From DATEUP01 sp035283065 (GTDB taxonomy: Archaea > Thermoplasmatota > DTKX01 > DATEUP01): 13,005 nucleotides of DNA. The notes under the pieces were generated by a model. It did no database searches and was not told where the DNA came from. It was given only the letters and a program-made list of their open reading frames with translations. The stretch covers positions 1 through 13,005 of the forward strand of contig DATEUP010000111.1 of assembly GCA_035283065.1 (NCBI GenBank). Reading direction: 5' to 3'. The translations under genes were made by a program, and so were the position numbers. Positions 5,484 through 11,410 of this stretch are shown piece by piece. Each line of letters begins with the position of its first letter. Position 1 is the first letter of the stretch.

Positions 5484-7232
5484 ATGATCAACATTCCCGC
5501 ATCAGCGATTGTCAGGCGCGGCACAAGTGCGCTCGTCATGCTGCTCCTTGCCGCCGAGCTCCTGCCCAGCGAGGCGCAGGCGATCGACGCCCCGACCTAT
5601 TGGTCATCGGGGTATCCGCTCGCAACGGGTTCATCCCTCATGGGTCCTCCGGTCCTGGTCCGAGGGCCCGACGGCGATGTCACCGTTCTCTGGAACGACG
5701 GGAACGTGACTGCCAAGCGCTGGTCGGCGACGGGCGGATGGGATGCCCCGGCACGCGTTGGCGCTGCGACCCGTCCGTACGGGTGGCTTGCCGCCGGCGC
5801 AGACCACAACGGGAACATTACGGCGGCGTGGTTCGGGACTGAGAATGGCAGCGCCATCCTCTTTTCGGCTCAACTTGTTGACCGCGGCTCCTGGTCGGAG
5901 CCCGTGCGCCTTGGCGAGCCGACCACGGGTTGGGTCGGCGCGCCTCGCCTCACCGTTGGCCCCGACGGCCACGCGTGGGTCGTATGGAAAGAGAGTGACA
6001 GCGGATGGTGGCCAGGGTGCGAGTGCCTCCGGGCCGTGAGTTTTGCGCCTGGATTGGGGTGGAGCAGCCCCGAGGTCCTCTCGGACGCGCGTTCCGCCGT
6101 AAGTGCGGAACCCACGATTGCGGCGCTGCCCGGGTCGCGCGCGTTGGTCGCGTGGCTCGAAGGCGACGAGAATGGCTCACGAGTCCGCACCGTCCTCGGC
6201 GACGCCGACGGTCGGTGGGTGAACGTAACCGACGCATGGAACACGGGCCCCGGCGCGATGCTGAATCCCGTACTGCACAGCCGCGGGGCGCTGGGCGCGC
6301 TCCTCGTGTGGCACGAGTTCGCAGGCCCGAGGTGGGGTCTCCGCGCACGGCTGATTTCACCCTCGCTCGATTGGTCGGCCCCCGTGAACATCTCAGCAGG
6401 GAACGTAGAGGGGCGCTTTGCTGTCGCGTTTTCCACCGACGACGAGGGGACGACGTTTGCCAGTTGGGGCGAACAGGAAGGCCCGGTGCCGAGCATGAAA
6501 GTCCGGTCGCTCCGCGCGACAGGCGAGTGGGACGCGCCCACAACCCTCACGAGCGGGAGAGAGGTGTACACGATCGAAGCGGCCGTGGCCGCCGGCCAAG
6601 GCCCCGCCGTGGCCATGTGGGTGGAGAGCGACGGAACCACGTGGGCGTACTATTGGTCGCTGCGGGAGCGGAACGAGACCTGGGCGGCGCCCGTGCGCGG
6701 GTGGAGTTGCCCGTATGGGTGCGGGTACTTCACCCGCAGCTATCTCTCGCTCGCGGCGACCCCAGGCGGCGCGCTGGCGGTATGGGTACAAGAGGACTAC
6801 GGCGGGAATCGGACCCTCACCTTTGCGACCCTCGCGTACCGAGACACGACGCCGCCCGCGCTAAGCCTCGACCAACCGGAGAGGTCTGACTCGGAGGGCC
6901 CCACGTTCCTCGTCAGCGGGCGGACCGAGCCTGGCGCGAGCGTAGTGGTTGCGGGCGTGGTAGCCGCGGTCGATGCCAACGGCAGCTTCGGGGTCTCGGT
7001 CGCGCTGCAGCGGGGCGTCCAACGCGTCGTGGTCACCGCGACGGATCCCGCCGGGAATGTCGCTACGCAGTCCCTCGATGTGAATTACGGCGGAATGGAA
7101 ACAACGCTCACCGATCTCTCACCGACCATAGCCGCGGCGAGCCTGGCGGCTTTTCTTTCCATGGCGATCATGTACCGCCGAAAGGTGCGAAGCCTCGATC
7201 CCCCAAAGGAGGGCCGCCATAGGCACACCTAG
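5484..7232 (+). CDS. Secreted, C-terminally anchored beta-propeller and Ig-like surface protein
   Basis: The 582-residue product begins with a clear signal peptide: positive RR (11-12), hydrophobic core about 13-27, and a likely cut after AQA (31-33). Eight imperfect repeats follow (starting near 57, 101, 154, 210, 262, 312, 365 and 421). Each has a hydrophobic strand ending in a V-W or A-W pair, and most end with W-x-x-P-V. This spacing suggests a beta-propeller. Residues about 455-535 resemble a bacterial Ig-like domain (TTPP start, DPAGNVAT near the end). A hydrophobic helix (about 546-563) followed by basic YRRK would anchor the protein with the bulk outside. Nine N-x-S/T sequons are present (N74, 111, 121, 230, 247, 302, 397, 442, 499). 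The ligand is unknown. The ATG at 5484 gives the signal peptide directly; an open extension to 5313 would overlap mutY. Codon choice is looser than in neighbouring genes (TCA, GGT, CCT, CGA occur). Confidence 0.8.
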   Translation: MINIPASAIVRRGTSALVMLLLAAELLPSEAQAIDAPTYWSSGYPLATGSSLMGPPVLVRGPDGDVTVLWNDGNVTAKRWSATGGWDAPARVGAATRPYGWLAAGADHNGNITAAWFGTENGSAILFSAQLVDRGSWSEPVRLGEPTTGWVGAPRLTVGPDGHAWVVWKESDSGWWPGCECLRAVSFAPGLGWSSPEVLSDARSAVSAEPTIAALPGSRALVAWLEGDENGSRVRTVLGDADGRWVNVTDAWNTGPGAMLNPVLHSRGALGALLVWHEFAGPRWGLRARLISPSLDWSAPVNISAGNVEGRFAVAFSTDDEGTTFASWGEQEGPVPSMKVRSLRATGEWDAPTTLTSGREVYTIEAAVAAGQGPAVAMWVESDGTTWAYYWSLRERNETWAAPVRGWSCPYGCGYFTRSYLSLAATPGGALAVWVQEDYGGNRTLTFATLAYRDTTPPALSLDQPERSDSEGPTFLVSGRTEPGASVVVAGVVAAVDANGSFGVSVALQRGVQRVVVTATDPAGNVATQSLDVNYGGMETTLTDLSPTIAAASLAAFLSMAIMYRRKVRSLDPPKEGRHRHT

Positions 7233-7235
7233 CGG

Positions 7236-8408
7236 CTAAGGCGCCGCCCCAAAGATGCGCTCGACCATCCACGTGCGCGTGAACACCTGGAGGTCGTCGT
7301 AGCCCTGGCCTGTGCCGACGAAGAAGATGGGCCTGCCGATCGCGTGCGCGATCGAGAGCGCGGCGCCGCCCCTCGCGTCCGTGTCGATCTTCGTGAGCAC
7401 GACGCCGTCGATGCCCACCGCCTGGTTGAAAGCGGTCGCCTGGTCCACGGCGTCGTTTCCGACCCAGGCGTCGCCCACGAAGATCGTGAGGTGGGGCTTG
7501 GCGACCCGCTTCATCTTCTTCATCTCGTCCATCAGGTTCGTGTTCGTCTGCATCCGGCCTGCCGTGTCGACAAGGACGACTTCTTTCCCCCGCGCGCGCG
7601 CGTGCTCGATCGCGTCGAATGCGACGGACGCGGGGTCCGACCCTGGCTGGTTCTTGATGAGCTTCACGCCGAGCCGCGTCGCGTGCACCTCGAGCTGGTC
7701 GATCGCCCCCGCGCGGAAGGTGTCGCAGGCCGCGATCACGGGCGACAAGCCCTGCTTCTTCAGGCGGTGCGCGATGCGCGCGATCGTCGTGGTCTTGCCG
7801 GTCCCGTTGATCCCCACGAACATGATGACGAAGGGCCGCGGGCCCGCGCCTATCGTCCCGTCGAAGTCCGCGTCGGCAGGCAACGCGTTTTCCACGGCGA
7901 TCCTGAGAGCGTGCTGGATGAGCTCACCGTTGTTGGAGAAAGCGCCGACCTTGGCGCCTTCAAGTTCGGCCCGGACGGTCCGCTTCATCGCCTCCACGGT
8001 CTCTTGTGCGATGTCGCCCTCATAGAGGGCCACCTCGAGTTCGGAGAGGACTTCGTCGACCTCGGCCTCGCCGAGGCGCCTCTTGAGGAAACCGCCCTCG
8101 AAGGCCTCCCCGCGCTCGTCGCGCAGGCTGCGCTTCGCGCGCTCCTCGAGCTTCACCTGGGCTTTCGCCGCAGGAGGCAGGGCTGGCGGCGCGGGGCCCT
8201 TGGGCTCCCCCCTTTTGGCCGGGCGCGGGGCGGGGCCCGCGGAAGCGAGCGGCGGCCTTGGCGAGGGCGCAGGCGCGGCCGGAGGTCCTTTCGGCGCTGG
8301 AGCCTTGGGGGCGGAGGGCGTGCCCGCAGGCGCAGGCTGTTCCTCCGGCGCCGCGCCGGAGAACTTCTCTTTGATTTCCGCGAGCCTCGCGCGCAGCTTG
8401 TCGAACAT
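7236..8408 (-). CDS. ftsY: Signal recognition particle receptor FtsY
   Basis: FtsY is the SRP receptor GTPase that docks ribosome-nascent chain complexes at the membrane with Ffh/SRP54. The 390-residue protein starts MFDKLRARLAEIKEKF, a basic amphipathic segment. A Pro/Ala/Lys linker (about 18-82) follows, then the N domain (about 83-185) and the G domain. G1 is GINGTGKTT (199-207). The insertion-box run ACDTFRAGAIDQLE precedes DTAGR (281-285), and TKID (339-342) is followed by DARGGAALS; GTGQGYDDL lies near the C-terminus. The low-complexity linker takes the place of the acidic A domain of many bacterial FtsY proteins. The ATG at 8408 has GGTGGG (8416-8421) seven bases upstream. The gene is 49 bases after pfdA, and its 3' end is 3 bases from the convergent surface-protein gene. 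Confidence 0.96.
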   Translation of the reverse strand: MFDKLRARLAEIKEKFSGAAPEEQPAPAGTPSAPKAPAPKGPPAAPAPSPRPPLASAGPAPRPAKRGEPKGPAPPALPPAAKAQVKLEERAKRSLRDERGEAFEGGFLKRRLGEAEVDEVLSELEVALYEGDIAQETVEAMKRTVRAELEGAKVGAFSNNGELIQHALRIAVENALPADADFDGTIGAGPRPFVIMFVGINGTGKTTTIARIAHRLKKQGLSPVIAACDTFRAGAIDQLEVHATRLGVKLIKNQPGSDPASVAFDAIEHARARGKEVVLVDTAGRMQTNTNLMDEMKKMKRVAKPHLTIFVGDAWVGNDAVDQATAFNQAVGIDGVVLTKIDTDARGGAALSIAHAIGRPIFFVGTGQGYDDLQVFTRTWMVERIFGAAP

Positions 8409-8457
8409 CCCTACGCCCACCGTGCTGGCCTTGAAGGGGCGGCCGTCCGTCTTGGCC

Positions 8458-8973
8458 TTAGTCCTCGGCTTCTTCGTCCTCGTCGGACTTGCGCGAATGC
8501 GTGTGCTGGGCGCGCGCGGGCGCCCGCCCCGGCGGCGCGGTCCCCTGGAGCTGCCCGTAGAGGCCCTGCACCTGGTTCTCGATCGACGCGACCGACTGCT
8601 CGAGCCGCGAAGCGCCTTCGAGGACCTTCTTGCGCGACCCGTCGATCTTCTCGATGCGCTTTTGGAGCTTCTCGACGGCCACCTCGATCGGCAGGGCGGC
8701 GGATAGCCCTGCGCCGATTTCGGTAATCGCGGCTTTCGTCGAACCCGAGGTCGCAAAGACGTAGGCGTTTGCGCCCACGGGCACGAGGACTTCGTGTCCC
8801 TCCTTCACGCCTTTGTAGGCGTCCAGCGTGTCGATCGCCGTGCGGTGCTCCTCGAGGGAAATCCGCAGGAGCTCCGCCTGCGTGTTGAGCTGGTCGAGCT
8901 GCTCGCGCGTCTGCTGGAGGAGGCCGAGCAGGTTCTGGATGTCGCCTTCTAGGTCCTGCCGCGACTTTGCCAT
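8458..8973 (-). CDS. pfdA: Prefoldin subunit alpha
   Basis: The 171-residue protein has the class-alpha prefoldin design. Heptad-rich helices at about 3-55 and 95-145 would form a coiled coil, joined by a beta-rich middle (about 60-92) with VLVPVGANAYV and GAGLSAALP. Two alpha and four beta subunits make the cytosolic jellyfish-shaped chaperone that catches unfolded chains and passes them to the thermosome. A hydrophilic tail (about 147-171) ends in a strongly acidic run and makes the protein somewhat longer than usual. The tail is probably disordered. The gene lies between rplX (25-base gap) and ftsY (49-base gap), its usual archaeal position. No strong Shine-Dalgarno stands right before the ATG. 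Confidence 0.93.
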   Translation of the reverse strand: MAKSRQDLEGDIQNLLGLLQQTREQLDQLNTQAELLRISLEEHRTAIDTLDAYKGVKEGHEVLVPVGANAYVFATSGSTKAAITEIGAGLSAALPIEVAVEKLQKRIEKIDGSRKKVLEGASRLEQSVASIENQVQGLYGQLQGTAPPGRAPARAQHTHSRKSDEDEEAED

Positions 8974-8998
8974 GGCGCGCCAACCCCGTAAGAGGCCC

Positions 8999-9205
8999 TC
9001 ACCGGCCGTGGCCGGCGTCCTTCTCCTTGACTTCCTCGACTTTCTCGATTTCGATGAGACGCCGGCCGACGTGGTGCCTCGAGCCGTACTCCGAGTAGAC
9101 CCGCTCGCGCGCCTTGGCCGGCGTGTCGCTCTGGACCTCGCTTGAGAAGTGCGCCCAGTCGTGGCCCATCCTGAAGTTCCCCGATACGCGGTATGTCTTC
9201 GTCAT
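8999..9205 (-). CDS. rplX: Ribosomal protein LX (L18Ae/L20A family)
   Basis: The 68-residue product begins TKTYRVSGNFRMG and continues with an alpha-beta pattern, including ARERVYSEYGSRH and the strand RRLIEIEKVEEV. Both match archaeal ribosomal protein LX, a small large-subunit protein equivalent to one half of eukaryotic L18a. Its place before prefoldin alpha and FtsY supports the call. GGGAG (9212-9216) lies 6 bases before the ATG, and a TATA-like element is about 55 bases upstream, so the operon probably starts here. The L39e, L31e and aIF6 genes often found upstream are absent; a presenilin-like gene is there instead. Confidence 0.92.
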   Translation of the reverse strand: MTKTYRVSGNFRMGHDWAHFSSEVQSDTPAKARERVYSEYGSRHHVGRRLIEIEKVEEVKEKDAGHGR

Positions 9206-9255
9206 TCGCGTCTCCCAGCCGTTTTTTCAGAAGGAGTCGTTCCAACCGGGTCGGG

Positions 9256-9264
9256 CTATTTGAA
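9256..9264 (-). promoter_or_regulatory. TATA-like element of the rplX-pfdA-ftsY operon
   Basis: The minus strand reads TTCAAATAG, centred near 9260. A transcription start about 26 bases on (near 9234) leaves a leader of about 29 nt containing the GGGAG ribosome-binding site. It separates this operon from the presenilin gene that ends at 9298. Confidence 0.5.
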
Positions 9265-9297
9265 TGTCGCCTGCGGGGAGGGCTGCCCTGCCGCGCT

Positions 9298-10212
9298 TCA
9301 GATGAGGACCTGGCCATACGCCGCGGCCGACGCGATGAAGAACGCGGCGATCGTCCCGCCGTTGAGGAGCGGCAGCCCCGCCTGCGGGTTGCCCTTGAGC
9401 ACCATCGCCATGAGCGCGCAGAACCCCGCGAGGCCGCCGAGGAGCGTGAGCAGCGCGACCGCCACGTTAGCCTCGAGCCCCAAGAAGCCCGGGGCGGCGG
9501 GCAGGAACTGGAAAGCCGAGACGACGAGGGCTCCCGGGATCACCACGTCGCCAAGGCCCATGAAGAGCGCGTCGCGCTGCTCGCCGGAGTCGATCTGCGC
9601 TTTGAGCCCCTTGCCCTTGCGCAGGAACGAGTACCCCCAGTGCTTCGGGATGACGAACATGATCGGCAGGCTCTCGGACATCACGGTGTCGGCAAGCGCG
9701 ATCATGTGTTTCGTGCTGTAGACGGCCCACGCGTCGTAAACGGCAAGCATGGCAAGCAGGAGGAGCGCGGGCAAGATCCCAAAGGAGATCCCGAGGATTG
9801 CCGAGAGCCCGACGCACATGAGCACGCCGGCGGTGTCGATCACGTACCACTCGGGGAAGCGCCAGAGGAGCCACGTGAGGAGGACGGCGACCTCGAGGGA
9901 AACCGCGACTGACGCCTCGAGGGTGAGCGAGTCGAAGAGGAGGGGCGCCAGCACGAAGTAGACCGTGAACCCCGTGATGCCGAGGAAGAGGCCCTTGACG
10001 ACCTTGCGGCCGCCGAGTTTCACGGCAAGGAGCACGCCGCCCGTGAAGCCGAGGATGAGGACGAGGTAGAGCACGGAGTTGAGGGGGTTGTCCGTGTCGG
10101 GGCCGAAGGCCTGGTACTCGACGCCGTAGTACTGCGAGACGAACATCCCGCCGAGGATGCACAGGGCGAAGAGCGCCCCGAGGGCGACGACGCCGGGGAT
10201 TTCGGCGCGCAT
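9298..10212 (-). CDS. Presenilin/signal peptide peptidase-like aspartyl protease (A22-like)
   Basis: The 304-residue protein is almost wholly hydrophobic, with about nine membrane segments. The catalytic pair of intramembrane aspartyl proteases is present: YD at 159-160 and GLGD at 219-222 (D160 and D222). The PAL region appears as GLPLLNGG (279-286), Leu-Pro-Leu instead of Pro-Ala-Leu. The aspartate spacing matches archaeal presenilin homologues. Such enzymes cut single-pass membrane helices such as leftover signal peptides; the substrate here is unknown. AAGGAGG (10226-10232) is 13 bases upstream of the ATG. Only 48 bases separate the gene from the aIF2-beta stop codon, so co-transcription from the aIF2-beta promoter is likely. 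Confidence 0.88.
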   Translation of the reverse strand: MRAEIPGVVALGALFALCILGGMFVSQYYGVEYQAFGPDTDNPLNSVLYLVLILGFTGGVLLAVKLGGRKVVKGLFLGITGFTVYFVLAPLLFDSLTLEASVAVSLEVAVLLTWLLWRFPEWYVIDTAGVLMCVGLSAILGISFGILPALLLLAMLAVYDAWAVYSTKHMIALADTVMSESLPIMFVIPKHWGYSFLRKGKGLKAQIDSGEQRDALFMGLGDVVIPGALVVSAFQFLPAAPGFLGLEANVAVALLTLLGGLAGFCALMAMVLKGNPQAGLPLLNGGTIAAFFIASAAAYGQVLI

Positions 10213-10260
10213 GGGGGTGCGCGGGCCTCCTTGGGGGTCGTGCCTCGGCGGGACATTCGC

Positions 10261-10887
10261 CTAAGGGGCCCGGTGGAGCTTGGCAAAGGCGATGTTTCCC
10301 GTGACCTTCTCGACGAAGGCCTTCACGGTCATGCCCTTCCCCGTGCCGGGGATGAAGACCGTGTAGCCCTCCTTGCGCGCGACGCCGTCGCCGCGGCCCC
10401 CGATGTCCTCGATCGTGAACTCGTAGACCTTGCCCTCTTCGAGCGCCGGGCGCGCGACCTGGGGCGCGGCCTTCTTGACTTTGATCGGGCGGTGCGCGCC
10501 GCAGGCCTCGCACTTCAGCACAAGGGTCCGCCCGTCGCGGATTAGGTGCGTGTCGGGGCGGTTGCACTCCGAGCACATGACGAAGGTTGCGATGTACGAG
10601 TTCAGCTTGTCCTCGATCTGCCCGCGGACGAGGCGCCCCTGGAAGAGGAGGCGGCGGCCTTCCTGCGAGCCCGCGGTGCCAAGCTCGCGCAGCAGGTATT
10701 GGACCACATCGCGGTCCTCACGGCGCAGGACCTCGGTGACGTCCTTGAAGTTGCGAAGGACGGTCGCCTTGCCTTCGTAGAGGATGTCGAGGTCGGGCAA
10801 CTGGAAGCGCTCGTGCTCCGCGACGTAGGCCGGCAGGTTGGCCTTCGCCCGCTCAAGGAGCGCAAGGTACTCGGGGTCGCTCGTCAC
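10261..10887 (-). CDS. Translation initiation factor aIF2 subunit beta with C-terminal TRAM domain
   Basis: aIF2 brings initiator methionyl-tRNA to the small ribosomal subunit. The 208-residue beta subunit has an N-terminal helix, and then the alpha-beta core with the runs ATVLRNFKDV and LLRELGTAGS. The zinc ribbon follows, with C105xxC108 and C126xxC129. Residues about 149-208 form a TRAM domain, an RNA-binding beta-barrel (KVYEFTIEDIGGRGDGVAR, then FIPGTGKGM). This makes it longer than the plain aIF2-beta of about 140 residues; such TRAM fusions are known in some euryarchaea. The start is GTG at 10887 with GGAGG (10896-10900) 8 bases upstream and a TATA-like TTTTTTAA further up. It is divergent from the small membrane-protein gene. 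Confidence 0.93.
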   Translation of the reverse strand: MTSDPEYLALLERAKANLPAYVAEHERFQLPDLDILYEGKATVLRNFKDVTEVLRREDRDVVQYLLRELGTAGSQEGRRLLFQGRLVRGQIEDKLNSYIATFVMCSECNRPDTHLIRDGRTLVLKCEACGAHRPIKVKKAAPQVARPALEEGKVYEFTIEDIGGRGDGVARKEGYTVFIPGTGKGMTVKAFVEKVTGNIAFAKLHRAP

Positions 10888-10924
10888 GCGGGGGGCCTCC
10901 AGGATGGCGGCGAGCGGCTCCCGC

Positions 10925-10932
10925 TTAAAAAA
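10925..10932 (-). promoter_or_regulatory. TATA-like element of the aIF2-beta gene
   Basis: The minus strand reads TTTTTTAA, the most AT-rich patch in this gap. It is about 40 bases before the GTG start. A start near 10903 would leave a short leader carrying the GGAGG site. Confidence 0.55.
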
Positions 10933-10966
10933 CCCTTCCCGCAGGCCCGCGCGAGTCCGCCTCGCG

Positions 10967-10982
10967 AGATAAGTCCTTAAGC
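10967..10982 (+). promoter_or_regulatory. TATA-like element of the small membrane-protein gene
   Basis: GAGATAAGTCCTTAAG holds two AT-rich cores; TTAA at 10977-10980 is centred 28 bases before the ATG at 11007, which predicts a leaderless transcript. It is back to back with the aIF2-beta promoter. Confidence 0.4.
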
Positions 10983-11006
10983 GGCGCGCGCGCGTGGTCG
11001 CGGGCG

Positions 11007-11399
11007 ATGGCCCAGGCGCTCGAAGCCCTGCGCGTGCGCTTCGACGGCGACGCGAAGCTCCAGGCGTTCCTCGGAGCCGTCGCTTTCCTTCTCGCCGCGC
11101 TCTTCTGGGTGTTCATGGGGCTGCGGCTCGCGATCGAGGGGTCGGCGCTGTGGCCCGCCGCCACAGCAACTTGCGTCCTGTCGGCTCTCTTCTTCTTGAT
11201 CGCTTGGGGCCTGCGGACGAAGATGGAGGCCGAGACCGCGCTCACGCGCTGGGAACTTCGCCGGCTGCTCATCGCCGGGCTCTTCCTCGGGCTCGGGCTC
11301 GCGGCCTTGCCATACCTCGTGCTTTGGTTCAAACTCAAGGATCCCGACTTCATCCACCTGGCGTCAAGCCCCGAGAATCAAGCGCCCGCGTTCCGCTAA
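11007..11399 (+). CDS. Small three-helix membrane protein of unknown function
   Basis: I do not recognise a family. The 130-residue product has an amphipathic N-terminus followed by three predicted membrane helices (about 18-42, 48-68 and 86-109). A charged loop (about 70-86, with ARG/LYS/GLU residues) separates the second and third, and the C-terminus is polar. No catalytic or metal-binding motif is visible. Coding status is supported by the ATG behind a TATA-like element, GC-rich third positions and the clear helix pattern. It is divergent from aIF2-beta and converges with pyrG across an 11-base gap, so it is probably transcribed alone. Confidence 0.75.
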   Translation: MAQALEALRVRFDGDAKLQAFLGAVAFLLAALFWVFMGLRLAIEGSALWPAATATCVLSALFFLIAWGLRTKMEAETALTRWELRRLLIAGLFLGLGLAALPYLVLWFKLKDPDFIHLASSPENQAPAFR

Positions 11400-11410
11400 C
11401 GGAGGCGGGG

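Noticed and set aside
7344..8726. A 460-codon plus-strand frame opposite ftsY and pfdA
   Set aside because: It is the shadow of two well-recognised genes, and its product is Arg/Gly/Ala-rich without domains.
7237..8756. Extension of FtsY to 506 residues
   Set aside because: The added region is Arg/Ser-rich shadow of pfdA. The ATG at 8408 follows a GGTGGG site and begins with a normal amphipathic helix.
9222..9226. T-run (TTTTTT) upstream of rplX as a plus-strand terminator
   Set aside because: No plus-strand gene ends nearby, and it lies in the leader of the minus-strand operon.
9467..10576. A 369-codon minus-strand frame spanning the presenilin and aIF2-beta genes in another phase
   Set aside because: Composition is Arg/Pro/His-rich without a fold, and both genes in the correct phases have clear family motifs.
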